In this document: positions 7,670 through 16,416 of the stretch, in pieces | Layout of the letters: every line of letters starts with the position of its first letter | Numbering within the stretch: the stretch's first letter is position 1 | Assembly (NCBI GenBank): GCA_038562555.1 | Contig: JBCFBK010000014.1 | Location: 47,434-111,433 of the forward strand | DNA from: JBCFBK01 sp038562555 | Lineage (GTDB): Bacteria; Bacteroidota; Bacteroidia; Bacteroidales; Prolixibacteraceae | Direction: 5' to 3' | DNA: 64,000 nt | Program-made: the position numbers and the translations under genes | The notes under the pieces: generated by a model | Seen by the model: only the letters and a program-made list of their open reading frames with translations | Told to the model about the DNA's origin: nothing | The model's database searches: none

Positions 7670-8920
7670 ATGGAAATCAAGAAACAATTGGAAGCAACAC
7701 TGAAAGCCAGCCGGAGTTTAAACCTGCTGAGTGTTGAACAGATCAACCGTATCCTGCATGACGTGGCTGATGCAGCCGTTGCGCAGGCCGATCCGATATT
7801 GGTAGAAAATAAAAAGGACCTCGACCGGATGGATGCGACCGATCCCCGTTACGACCGGTTAAAGCTGAGCCGTGAAAGGATTGCGGGCATCGCCGGCGAT
7901 ATCCGGAACGTAAGCACCCTGCCCTCCCCGCTTGGACGCATTTTAAAACAAACCGTCCGCCCGAATGGCATGCAGATCACCAAGATAGCCGTTCCATTTG
8001 GCGTAATCGGCATCATCTATGAAGCCAGACCCAATGTGACCTTCGATGTCTTTTCCCTTTGCCTGAAATCGGGCAACGCCTGCGTGCTTAAAGGCGGCAG
8101 CGACGCCGACTCTTCAAACAAGGCCATTGTTCGGGTCATCCATGCTGTTCTGGAAAAACATGGGGTTGACCGTAACATCCTGGCCCTTCTGCCTCCGGGA
8201 AGGGAAGCGACCGCCGAAATCCTGAACGCCCGGGGTTATGTGGATCTGATCATTCCCCGCGGGTCGCAGGGGCTGATCAATTATGTGCGTGAAAATGCCA
8301 CCATACCGGTCATTGAAACCGGAGCCGGTATTTGCCATACTTATTTTGATGAATCGGGCGACACAGCCAAGGGGCGGGCTATTGTGAACAATGCCAAGAC
8401 CCGCCGGTGCAGTGTCTGCAACGCGCTCGATTGCCTGATCATCCATGAGAGCCGGCTGGGCGACCTGCCGCAGATCTGTTCCGAACTGCCGGCAAGCCAG
8501 GTGGTCGTTTATGCCGATGAAAAAGCCTATGCTGCGCTTGAGGGAAAATACCCGGCCGAATTGCTGCAGAAAGCGACCGAAGAATCGTTCGGAACCGAAT
8601 TCCTGGACTACAAAATGGCCATCAAAACCGTAGCTTCGTTCGAAGAAGCGCTGGAACATATTTCCGTTTACAGTTCTAAGCACAGCGAAGCCATTATCAC
8701 GGAAGATGAAAGTCGCAAGGACCTGTTTCGTAAGATGGTAGATGCAGCAGCCGTTTACTGCAACGTGTCGACCGCCTTTACCGATGGCGCCCAGTTTGGA
8801 CTTGGGGCCGAAATCGGCATCTCCACGCAGAAGCTTCATGCCCGCGGACCAATGGCCCTTGAGGAACTCACCAGCCATAAGTGGCTGATTGACGGCGACG
8901 GGCAGATCAGGGCGAAATAA
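7670..8920 (+). CDS. proA: Gamma-glutamyl phosphate reductase
   Basis: 416 residues, aldehyde dehydrogenase fold. Reduces the product of ProB. Seen: GVIGIIYEARPNVTFDVF (NADPH domain), NACVLKGGSDADSSN, and the catalytic cysteine region NNAKTRRCSVCNALDCL around residue 250, followed by the C-terminal block AVYCNVSTAFTDGAQFG. Length is typical. ATG start; 34 bases after proB. Confidence 0.96.
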   Translation: MEIKKQLEATLKASRSLNLLSVEQINRILHDVADAAVAQADPILVENKKDLDRMDATDPRYDRLKLSRERIAGIAGDIRNVSTLPSPLGRILKQTVRPNGMQITKIAVPFGVIGIIYEARPNVTFDVFSLCLKSGNACVLKGGSDADSSNKAIVRVIHAVLEKHGVDRNILALLPPGREATAEILNARGYVDLIIPRGSQGLINYVRENATIPVIETGAGICHTYFDESGDTAKGRAIVNNAKTRRCSVCNALDCLIIHESRLGDLPQICSELPASQVVVYADEKAYAALEGKYPAELLQKATEESFGTEFLDYKMAIKTVASFEEALEHISVYSSKHSEAIITEDESRKDLFRKMVDAAAVYCNVSTAFTDGAQFGLGAEIGISTQKLHARGPMALEELTSHKWLIDGDGQIRAK

Positions 8921-8927
8921 GCGAAGA

Positions 8928-9079
8928 AGCTATTAGCTATTAGCTGTTAGTGAGACTGTTCAGTGGTCTTATACTTATAGCTAAAGGCTACAGCCAACAG
9001 CTAAATAAAATTGAAACTATAAAGCTACAAGCTGCCGGCAAAAAAGCTAACAGCTCATAGCTAAAAGCTAACAGCTCAT
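8928..9079 (+). repeat. 7-bp-period sequence between proA and argF'
   Basis: The gap holds AGCTATT, AGCTATT, AGCTGTT at its left end. At its right end are AGCTAAC, AGCTCAT, AGCTAAA, AGCTAAC, AGCTCAT, which stop three bases before the argF' ATG. The middle keeps a looser heptad rhythm built on AGCTA. Nothing coding is visible. Confidence 0.75.
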
Positions 9080-9082
9080 ATA

Positions 9083-10042
9083 ATGAAACATTTTACAACC
9101 ATACACGATTTAGACAACCTGGACGAAGCGCTCAAACTGGCGTTTGAGCTCAAAAAGGATCCTTACAAATACCAGTCGCTGGGGAAGAACAAAACCCTGT
9201 TGCTGGTTTTCTTCAATTCCAGTCTCCGGACGCGGCTGAGCACACAAAAAGCCGGACTGAACCTGGGCATGAACGTGATCGTTTTCGACATCAACGAAGG
9301 CGGCTGGAAGCTCGAAACAGAATTGGGTGTCATCATGGACGGTGATAAGCCTGAACATATCCGTGAAGCCGTTCCTGTAATCGGGAAATACTGCGACATC
9401 ATCGGGGTGCGTTCGTTTGCCGGTTTCAAAAACAAGGACGATGATTACCAGGAGAAGATCCTGCAGCAATTCATCGATTATGCCGGCGTTCCGGTGGTCA
9501 GCATGGAAGCGGCCACCCGTCATCCGCTGCAGTCGTTTGCCGACCACCTCACCATTGAGGAATACAAAACAAAAGCCCGGCCAAAAGTGGTGCTGAGCTG
9601 GGCACCGCATCCGCGGGCCTTGCCACAGGCGGTGCCCAATTCGTTCGTGGAATGGATGCGTGAAACCGGGTATGAACTTGTGGTAACCCATCCCGAAGGA
9701 TACGAGCTGGCACCGGAATTTATGGGCGACCTGAAACCCGAATACGACCAGATGAAAGCCTTCGAAGGCGCCGACTTTATCTATGCCAAAAACTGGGCTT
9801 CGTATACCCATTACGGACAGATCCTGTCGAAAGACCGGAGCTGGACGGTCTCGGAGCGGCAGATGGCGGTGACCAACAAGGCCAAATTCATGCATTGCCT
9901 GCCTGTGCGCCGGAACATGATCGTGAGCGACAGCGTGATCGACGGCCCTGATTCGATCGTGGTGCCGGAAGCAGAAAATCGTCTTTTCTCCGCCCAGGCT
10001 GTCCTGAAATTGTTGCTGGACCAGATACAAAATCGTTCGTAA
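9083..10042 (+). CDS. argF': N-succinylornithine carbamoyltransferase (ArgF' type)
   Basis: 319 residues, close to the Bacteroides enzyme. The carbamoyl phosphate loop is FFNSSLRTRLSTQKAGLN (family STRT becomes SLRT), with ATRHPLQSFADHLTI and FMHCLPVRRNMIVSD also present. Residue 90 is proline in MDGDKPEH. In published structures of this family Pro at this place goes with succinylornithine, and Glu at the equivalent position with acetylornithine. The pathway here is therefore probably succinylated. ATG start directly after the heptad tract; next gene is argB. Confidence 0.93.
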   Translation: MKHFTTIHDLDNLDEALKLAFELKKDPYKYQSLGKNKTLLLVFFNSSLRTRLSTQKAGLNLGMNVIVFDINEGGWKLETELGVIMDGDKPEHIREAVPVIGKYCDIIGVRSFAGFKNKDDDYQEKILQQFIDYAGVPVVSMEAATRHPLQSFADHLTIEEYKTKARPKVVLSWAPHPRALPQAVPNSFVEWMRETGYELVVTHPEGYELAPEFMGDLKPEYDQMKAFEGADFIYAKNWASYTHYGQILSKDRSWTVSERQMAVTNKAKFMHCLPVRRNMIVSDSVIDGPDSIVVPEAENRLFSAQAVLKLLLDQIQNRS

Positions 10043-10050
10043 TTCCCGTC

Positions 10051-10078
10051 TTACGACTAACGACTAACTACTTACGAC
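10051..10078 (+). repeat. 7-bp tandem repeat between argF' and argB
   Basis: Heptads TTACGAC, TAACGAC, TAACTAC, TTACGAC fill most of the 40-base gap and end four bases before the argB ATG. Confidence 0.75.
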
Positions 10079-10082
10079 TACC

Positions 10083-10853
10083 ATGAAGCATCTTACCATA
10101 GTCAAGGTTGGCGGCAAAGTTGTTGAAGAAGCCGCTTCGCTGCAGGATTTCCTGACCCGTTTCTCAAAGCTTGAAGGACGGAAGGCGCTGGTTCACGGCG
10201 GAGGCCGTTCGGCAACAGCCATGGCATCGAGGCTGGGCCTGGAGGCGAAAATGGTTGACGGGCGCCGCATCACCGATCAGGCGATGCTCGAAGTGGTCAC
10301 CATGGTTTACGGCGGACTGGTAAACAAGAACATTGTTGCCGCCCTGCAGGCGATGGGTATCAATGCCATCGGGCTCACGGGCGCAGACCTCAACTACATG
10401 CAATCGGTAAAGCGACCGGTGAAGGAAATCGATTACGGTTTTGTGGGCGATGTAACCAGCGTTCGGACCAGTGAGATCAACCTGTTGATCGATCAGGGCG
10501 TTGTACCCGTGCTGGCCCCGTTAACACACGACGGCAAAGGACAACTGCTCAACACCAATGCCGATACCATTGCCGCCGAAGCAGCCATTGCCTTTAGCCG
10601 GGACTATGAAACCGAGCTGGTTTTCTGTTTTGAAAAGCCGGGCGTGCTGCTCGATGCCGACGATGACCGCTCGGTGATTGCCACGCTCACCTATGCCGAA
10701 TTTAAGCGGCTTCAGGCGGAAGGCGCCATCCACAGCGGCATGATCCCCAAGCTCGACAACAGTTTCGACGCCATTCGGCGCGGCGTGGCCCGGATCCGCA
10801 TCACCAGCATCGAGGGCCTCAACGCAGGCGGCACCACCCTCCTGCCGGGCTAA
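10083..10853 (+). CDS. argB: N-acylglutamate kinase
   Basis: 256 residues, amino-acid kinase fold. Phosphorylates N-acylglutamate. Seen: VKVGGKVVEE (ATP lysine) at the N-terminus, ALVHGGGRSATAMASRLGL (acylglutamate loop), LLNTNADTIAAEAAIAF and a C-terminal SGMIPKLDNSFDAIRRGV with the ATP-contacting lysine. It appears to lack a long N-terminal helix, as in arginine-insensitive forms, but feedback behaviour cannot be read from the sequence. Last arg gene of the run; argH and the deacylase are not in the window. Confidence 0.95.
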   Translation: MKHLTIVKVGGKVVEEAASLQDFLTRFSKLEGRKALVHGGGRSATAMASRLGLEAKMVDGRRITDQAMLEVVTMVYGGLVNKNIVAALQAMGINAIGLTGADLNYMQSVKRPVKEIDYGFVGDVTSVRTSEINLLIDQGVVPVLAPLTHDGKGQLLNTNADTIAAEAAIAFSRDYETELVFCFEKPGVLLDADDDRSVIATLTYAEFKRLQAEGAIHSGMIPKLDNSFDAIRRGVARIRITSIEGLNAGGTTLLPG

Positions 10854-10974
10854 GAACAGCCAAGGGCTGATTTAATGCACGGCAAAAAATAAGCGGCGTT
10901 CGCGGCGAAGATTTGCCGGAATCTGCCTACATTTACAAAAGGATATTTGTTCGAAATAACTAACATCCCGGAAC

Positions 10975-11793
10975 ATGTCGATCGATCTTGCATTTTCATG
11001 TTGCGCCGCACGGGAGTCATCGTCGTTTTTAGTGCGGAGATTTCTGTTTCTGGAATCGCAATCTCAGGCCGGCTGCTATTGTGATAAGCACATCCCCGAT
11101 GGATACTGTACGCTTATTTTCAACTTTCGCGGAGAGGTCACCATGAGTAACGAGCATGCTCCCCTTCGGAAATTGCCTCCTTACTTCCTGGCTCTTCCCT
11201 ATCTGGGCTTCGTTAATATAAAAGCTACGCTGCCGATCGATACCTTCGCCGTTGCCTGTAATACAAGTGTCTTTTCTTCCTTTTTCGACATTTCGCTTGA
11301 CTCACTTGAAACGCCCTCGTTTTGTGCGATTGATGATGTCATTCCTTATGAACTGTACGAAAAGCTTAAACAGGCGGCGACGCAGGAGGCTCGCATCGTG
11401 CTGTTCGAAAATTTCATCAGCGAAATAAAAAAGAGAGAACCCTATATTCCCGACACGATCGATCGGGCCTGCGAACAGATTTATGCGTCAAACGGTCTGC
11501 TGCAGATCGACGATCTCATTTCATCCTTAAAGGTCAACGACCGGACGTTTCGACGGAATTTTTACCGCCGGGTAGGCGTCACGGCCAAATCGCTGTGCCG
11601 GATTATACGCGCTCATCAGGTGTTGAACGCGATGAAGGAATCAAAGGAAATTGATTATCAAAGCATCGTCTTTTCCGGCAAATATTTCGACCAGCCTCAT
11701 TTCGTAAACGACTTCCGTAAATTTATCGGCGAATCGCCGGGAACCTTCTTTCACCGCGATCTCCGCGTCGTCAAACTATTCTCCGGTTTATAA
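10975..11793 (+). CDS. AraC-family transcriptional regulator
   Basis: 272 residues. The C-terminal third holds the double helix-turn-helix: LQIDDLISSLKVNDRTFRRNFYRRVGVTAKSLCRIIR is the first unit, and the second ends DQPHFVNDFRKFIGESPGTFF. The N-terminal part looks like the ligand-sensing domain common in Bacteroidota AraC proteins, with no recognisable ligand motif. It lies alone, 121 bases after argB, ahead of the secreted-protein genes, which it might control; this is not shown by the sequence. Start ATG at 10975; a second ATG at 11143 gives a protein without the sensor domain and is unlikely. Confidence 0.85.
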   Translation: MSIDLAFSCCAARESSSFLVRRFLFLESQSQAGCYCDKHIPDGYCTLIFNFRGEVTMSNEHAPLRKLPPYFLALPYLGFVNIKATLPIDTFAVACNTSVFSSFFDISLDSLETPSFCAIDDVIPYELYEKLKQAATQEARIVLFENFISEIKKREPYIPDTIDRACEQIYASNGLLQIDDLISSLKVNDRTFRRNFYRRVGVTAKSLCRIIRAHQVLNAMKESKEIDYQSIVFSGKYFDQPHFVNDFRKFIGESPGTFFHRDLRVVKLFSGL

Positions 11794-11860
11794 CTGAAAG
11801 CGGCACAGTCGTTCCGCCTTTGTTGTCCGTTTTTTACAATCTTTTAACGGGCAGGTGTGG

Positions 11861-11868
11861 TACATTTG
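11861..11868 (+). promoter_or_regulatory. -7 box ahead of the OmpA-like gene
   Basis: TACATTTG matches TAnnTTTG and lies 26 bases before the ATG at 11895. It supports that start over the upstream in-frame codon. Confidence 0.5.
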
Positions 11869-11894
11869 ATTATAAAACCAAAAAACGACCGTTT

Positions 11895-13193
11895 ATGAAA
11901 GCTTTTAAATTTTTATTTACCCTGTTCATTCTGGTGGCAGCTTCTACTGCTTTTGCTCAGATTAACGTGAAGGACAGGATTAAGGAAAAATCGGCTAACC
12001 GGGCTGACTCAAAAGTGGATGAAGGAATTGATAAGGGAATTGACAAAATTGAAGAAGGAGTAGGCAAGCTTTTCAAAAAGAAAAAAGCGGTTTCAAAAGA
12101 AACCACCGACGAAGAAGAAGCTGAGACCGACCAGGCAGCCGAAGAGAGCAATGAGGAGTTTGAAGATAACAATCAGCCGGCACAGAAGACCGCCTCGCTT
12201 CAAAGCTTCACCAAATATGATTTTGTTCCGGGTGACAAGATACTCTATTTTGAAGATTTCTCACAGGACGCTGTCGGCGATTTCCCGGCTCTGTGGACTA
12301 CCAATGGCGGAGGAGAAGTGAAGACTGTCAATGTCGCTGCCGGCAACTGGTTTCACATGAATAAAGAAGAAAGCGTTTACTGCAACACCAAAAAAATTGA
12401 CTTCCCGCAGAACTTCATTGTTGAATTTGACATCATTCCTGACGAAAACTTTCAAAGCGCTTTTGAACTCTGCCTTTATGAAGAAGTGGAACCGAAAGAA
12501 ATGAACGACGATCTTTATCCGGGGAAAAGGGGGTTACACATCTTCATGGACCAGGAAAGCTGGTCGTCGAAAGGGTACATGGATGATCCCGACTCAGACT
12601 GGCTGGAATCACGTTCAACAACAAACCCCTGTGAAGTGAATAAGGCCAACCATGTTATTATCTGGGTACAAAACAGAAGGCTCAGGATTTACCACCAGGG
12701 CGCCAAAGTACTGGATTCACCCACCAATATCTATGCAGGATCGAAATTCAATAAAATCCGTTTCAGCAGTTGGAATACCGAGGCAAGACCCTACGTTACG
12801 AACCTGAAAGTGACCACGGCATCGCCCGATACCCGGAGCAAGCTCATTACCGAAGGGAAACTGGTTAGCTATGGCATCTATTTCGATGTAAACAAAGATG
12901 TTGTCAAGGCAGAATCGTACGGCACCCTGAGCGACATCGCCAAAATACTAAAGGAAAACCCGACGGTGCGGATTAAAATCGACGGTCATACCGACGCTGA
13001 CGGCGCTGATGCCGCCAACCTCGACCTGTCGAAACGCCGCGGCGCATCGGTCAAAAACGAACTGGTCAAAACATTCGGCATCGACGCCTCCCGCATCGAG
13101 TCGGACGGCCTGGGCGAAACAAAGCCGATTGCACCAAACGATACGCCTGCAAACAAAGCGCTGAACCGCCGGGTGGAGTTTATCAAAATCTAA
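11895..13193 (+). CDS. OmpA-family outer-membrane/periplasmic protein
   Basis: 432 residues. Signal peptide MKAFKFLFTLFILVAASTAFA, then a charged, Lys/Glu-rich stretch to about residue 100. A beta-rich middle domain follows (starting near ILYFEDFSQDAVGDFPALW), resembling the LamG-like modules seen in Bacteroidota OmpA proteins. The C-terminal OmpA domain (about 320-432) shows GIYFDVNKDVV, IKIDGHTDADG, LSKRRGASVKNEL and NRRVEFIKI, the peptidoglycan-binding pattern. Probably anchors to the cell wall. Head of a run of four secreted proteins on the same strand. Confidence 0.88.
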   Translation: MKAFKFLFTLFILVAASTAFAQINVKDRIKEKSANRADSKVDEGIDKGIDKIEEGVGKLFKKKKAVSKETTDEEEAETDQAAEESNEEFEDNNQPAQKTASLQSFTKYDFVPGDKILYFEDFSQDAVGDFPALWTTNGGGEVKTVNVAAGNWFHMNKEESVYCNTKKIDFPQNFIVEFDIIPDENFQSAFELCLYEEVEPKEMNDDLYPGKRGLHIFMDQESWSSKGYMDDPDSDWLESRSTTNPCEVNKANHVIIWVQNRRLRIYHQGAKVLDSPTNIYAGSKFNKIRFSSWNTEARPYVTNLKVTTASPDTRSKLITEGKLVSYGIYFDVNKDVVKAESYGTLSDIAKILKENPTVRIKIDGHTDADGADAANLDLSKRRGASVKNELVKTFGIDASRIESDGLGETKPIAPNDTPANKALNRRVEFIKI

Positions 13194-13326
13194 AAAAATC
13201 CACACGAATGAAATTGCCATGATTTGGCAAATGCCAGCCGAAAATGAAAAGAACGTTTCAATCATGGCTATTCGATGAGTGCGTGCTGATGTTCAATGAA
13301 CTAAAAAAATCTACACGAATGAAATT
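13190..13326 (+). repeat. 26-bp direct repeat spanning the start of the next gene
   Basis: CTAAAAAAATCYACACGAATG followed by AAATT occurs at 13190-13215 and 13301-13326 with one difference (C/T). The second copy contains the start codon of the next gene. The first copy contains a dead start that stops after four codons. This looks like a duplication of the 5' region. Confidence 0.8.
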
Positions 13327-14299
13327 TATCAGAGAAGGCTTGATGACAGCCGTTCTTTTTGCCGGTTCCTTAACGGGACAGGCCCAGAAAACGCCCGAAG
13401 CCCTGCTGGGACAACTTCCGGCCGTACCCACCGTTTCCTGCACTGCCGACACCTCGGTGGTAAACAGTTTCACCAAACGCATTTATGAGGTTCAGGCCGC
13501 CCTGCAGCAGGAAGTTGACCGGATCCATGCCGATGTTCAGGCACAAGAGGAAAATATAAAAGACCGGGCCCTGTCGATGGCGGCCCGCCAGACGGGTTTG
13601 AGTAAAGCTGATCTGGAACAGCTCCAGCAGGAAAATGTCAGTGACGAAGAGGCCCGGAAGATGGCTGATAAAAGTCTGGGCAAACAATTCAACCTGTCGT
13701 TGGACGAGCTGGCGGAAGTGGGTGAAATGAGCGAGGCCGAACAGGAAAAGTGGGCTCAGAATTACGGCGATCGGCAAATGCAGGCAGCCATGCAAAATCC
13801 GCAGGCCACCGCAAAGAAGCAGGAAAAGAGCGCCCGTTTATTCGAATTATCGAAAGAACAAAAAGCCATTGGCGAGCGCATTACGGAAAGAATGAAAAGG
13901 ATTGCCGCGATTTTCAGGGAAGTTGATCTGCAGGATACGATCGAAACGCGCAAGATGAATGAAAAGCTTCCTGCGCTGGAAAACCAGCTTTGCTCGGGAA
14001 TTTGCTCGCCGGCCGAGGCTGCCCGGTCAAAGGCTGCCGAAAAGCAGATTTATGCTCTCCGGCTTCAGTACTGTGAAAAAATGTCACCCCTGCAAACCAA
14101 CGCCATTTCACAATACCTGACCAGTCTCAAAATGCTTTTCTCCGACTACAGGCGCCTTACCGAAGTTCAGAATGAGCTCGCCACCCTGCAGTCGGGAGTC
14201 CTTGTGCCGGCCGACCTGAGTTGCTACAGTGCGGTGGATGAATACGCCGGCGTCCTGGCTGACGCTTATAAATACTGGGCAGGAAAGTTTGAACAATAA
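13319..14299 (+). CDS. Secreted alpha-helical protein of unknown function
   Basis: 326 residues from the ATG at 13319. A hydrophobic signal sequence (about residues 8-22, ending GQAQ) is followed by a long helical, Glu/Gln/Lys-rich body with predicted coiled-coil character (FTKRIYEVQAALQQEVDRI, KQEKSARLFELSKEQKAIGERI). Cysteines occur at LENQLCSGICSPAE and RLQYCEKMS. I recognise no domain. The upstream ATG at 13244 would put extra residues before the signal peptide and is less likely. The stop lies three bases before the TPR gene, so the two are probably co-expressed and may act together in the envelope. Confidence 0.75.
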   Translation: MKFIREGLMTAVLFAGSLTGQAQKTPEALLGQLPAVPTVSCTADTSVVNSFTKRIYEVQAALQQEVDRIHADVQAQEENIKDRALSMAARQTGLSKADLEQLQQENVSDEEARKMADKSLGKQFNLSLDELAEVGEMSEAEQEKWAQNYGDRQMQAAMQNPQATAKKQEKSARLFELSKEQKAIGERITERMKRIAAIFREVDLQDTIETRKMNEKLPALENQLCSGICSPAEAARSKAAEKQIYALRLQYCEKMSPLQTNAISQYLTSLKMLFSDYRRLTEVQNELATLQSGVLVPADLSCYSAVDEYAGVLADAYKYWAGKFEQ

Positions 14300-14302
14300 C
14301 GT

Positions 14303-16387
14303 ATGAAACGAACGCGGATCGTCTTTTTACTCATCAGCTTTTTGCTTTCGGTCCATCTTCTGCAGGCACAATTGTCGCCCGAGATTTCCCGGATCATGAA
14401 GAAAATGCAGGCGGGAACCGAGCTTAACGAGGCCGAAGAAAAGGCGCTTGACGACTGGGGACAGGAAATGGAAAAGAAGCACGGGGACGAAACAACCACT
14501 CAGCCCAAGAAGAACGCTACCGCATCACCGCTCAAAAAAACAGGTACAGGCGCGAAACTTCCCGTCGCGCTCCCTGCGCTGACCCGCGAAAGCTATGTTA
14601 AGCTTGCCCAGTCGCTGATGCAGAGTTACGGGGCAAAGTCGGGCGACCTGCCCGGGCTGAACCAACTGCTTTCAAAAACCGGCAAGGCAACCCAGGGTGC
14701 CGACTATGGCGCCCTTTTTGTGATGGAAGGCGCCGGCGAGGCCAGTATTTACACCTGTGCCTGGAGCGCCGTTAAGGAGCCGGCTGACGTGCTTACCTCC
14801 AACAACCTGGCTGTTGCACTGAAAAACCAGGGTGAGTATGCAAAAGCCCTTCAGATTTTGAAATATGCCAATGCCATCCGACCGGGGATTGGTCTGGTCA
14901 TGTCTAATACGGGCTGGGTTTATTTCGAAGCCGGTGATTATGCGCAGGCAAAAACAGCCTATAACGCCGCGCTGAAGGCGGCGCCTGAAATGACGTCGCC
15001 CTATATGGGACTTGGCCTGATCGCCCAACAGGAGGGAAATTCCTTTAAGGCCAGGGAGTACCTGCGAAAGGCATTAAAAGACCGGTATTCGGCGGCAGGT
15101 ATAAAAGCCTGCCGGCAGGCACAGGAAAAAGCAGGCTCCGAAAATCAGGCACCCGACGAACCGCTTTCGGACGAACGGGAAGACTCCGGCAACTTGCAGG
15201 TACCCAATCTTCCGGTTTACGAGCAGCCACAGAAAATGGCGCCGCAGGAACCGGTACTCCGGAATTATGTATCCAGGCTGAATTCGCGGCTTGGGCGGAT
15301 TACGCGCGAAATGGAAGCGTTGTCGGAACACATCCGGAAACAACAGGAACGGGCGATGCAGGATCCTGAAAATGCATTGGTTTACCGCCGTGATTTTTCA
15401 AAAGAGATGATGATGCTCGAAGATATTGAGCTGCTGCTGTGGGGTGAAAACGGGAATTATGGCCATACCGTGCGGGAGGCTTCGGCATTTACCGAAAATA
15501 CTGCAAAAATCATGGAGCAAAACGCCACCGTCATGCTTTCGTATCTGGAAAGAATCGGTTACCTGGACGATCGGCTGCAGCCGCTCTATGAGCAGCTCGT
15601 TGCCTGCAATGGGGATGAAAGCTGTGTAAAAATGGTTGCAAAGAAAATGGAACCATTCCTGACCGAAAAGGAACAGGTAAGCTATAAAATGTGCAAGCTG
15701 GGAAAGCAGCAGATGGACATTTTACTTTCGGGCGGCTATAAGGCATTATCGACCTTGCAGACACAGTTTCAGGAAACGGTTCCCGATTACTATGCGTTTA
15801 CCGGTCCGGTGCTCAAAAAAATCTATGCCCCGGCCCTGAATGAACTATACAACCTGCACTGCGAAGCCAAAGTACTGACAGAAGAACTTGCACTCGCTTC
15901 CAGAGCGCTGGGAATGGCAGAAGATGCCGCGAAATATTACGAGATGGAGTGTATTGAGCCGGAGCCTCCGGCACCACCCGATGCCGAACCGGACGAAGCC
16001 AGTGCTGCGAAGAAGAAACCCGGACCCTGTCCGCTGGGCGACGGGATCCAGGCCGGCATTGGTTCATTCTCGTTCGAGCTCACCTGTACCTTTGTCAAGG
16101 TATCGGGAGGCGAAGGTGTTTTGGCATCGGTAAAACGCGATTTCGTCAAACACGAAACCACCTTATGGGCAGGCGTGGGAGCAAAAGCCGAATACGGACA
16201 CGGCAACCTGACTGCCGAGGCAACTGTGGGAGCTGAAATAACAATCGGACAAAATACAGTAAAAGACATCGGCTTTACCAGCAGCGTCAAGGCCGGAGTG
16301 GGCGGACTCATGGAAACCGAGATCAGCGGGCGCATCGCCTTAGACAGCGGCGCGTCGATCGACATGAATACCGACTTTTTGCCTTAA
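14303..16387 (+). CDS. Secreted TPR-containing protein
   Basis: 694 residues. Signal peptide MKRTRIVFLLISFLLSVHLLQA. At least three TPR-like units appear at about residues 150-270 (NNLAVALKNQGEYAKALQIL; SNTGWVYFEAGDYAQAKTAY; MGLGLIAQQEGNSFKAREYL). A proline/acid linker and a helical region with several cysteines (YEQLVACNGDESCVKMVAKK) follow. The glycine-rich C-terminal stretch from about residue 570 (GVGAKAEYGHGNLTAEATVG) has the alternating pattern of beta-strands, possibly membrane-associated. Function unknown; it sits between two other secreted proteins of the same operon. Confidence 0.8.
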   Translation: MKRTRIVFLLISFLLSVHLLQAQLSPEISRIMKKMQAGTELNEAEEKALDDWGQEMEKKHGDETTTQPKKNATASPLKKTGTGAKLPVALPALTRESYVKLAQSLMQSYGAKSGDLPGLNQLLSKTGKATQGADYGALFVMEGAGEASIYTCAWSAVKEPADVLTSNNLAVALKNQGEYAKALQILKYANAIRPGIGLVMSNTGWVYFEAGDYAQAKTAYNAALKAAPEMTSPYMGLGLIAQQEGNSFKAREYLRKALKDRYSAAGIKACRQAQEKAGSENQAPDEPLSDEREDSGNLQVPNLPVYEQPQKMAPQEPVLRNYVSRLNSRLGRITREMEALSEHIRKQQERAMQDPENALVYRRDFSKEMMMLEDIELLLWGENGNYGHTVREASAFTENTAKIMEQNATVMLSYLERIGYLDDRLQPLYEQLVACNGDESCVKMVAKKMEPFLTEKEQVSYKMCKLGKQQMDILLSGGYKALSTLQTQFQETVPDYYAFTGPVLKKIYAPALNELYNLHCEAKVLTEELALASRALGMAEDAAKYYEMECIEPEPPAPPDAEPDEASAAKKKPGPCPLGDGIQAGIGSFSFELTCTFVKVSGGEGVLASVKRDFVKHETTLWAGVGAKAEYGHGNLTAEATVGAEITIGQNTVKDIGFTSSVKAGVGGLMETEISGRIALDSGASIDMNTDFLP

Positions 16388-16416
16388 CCAAACCGAACCA
16401 AACCGAACATTCACTT

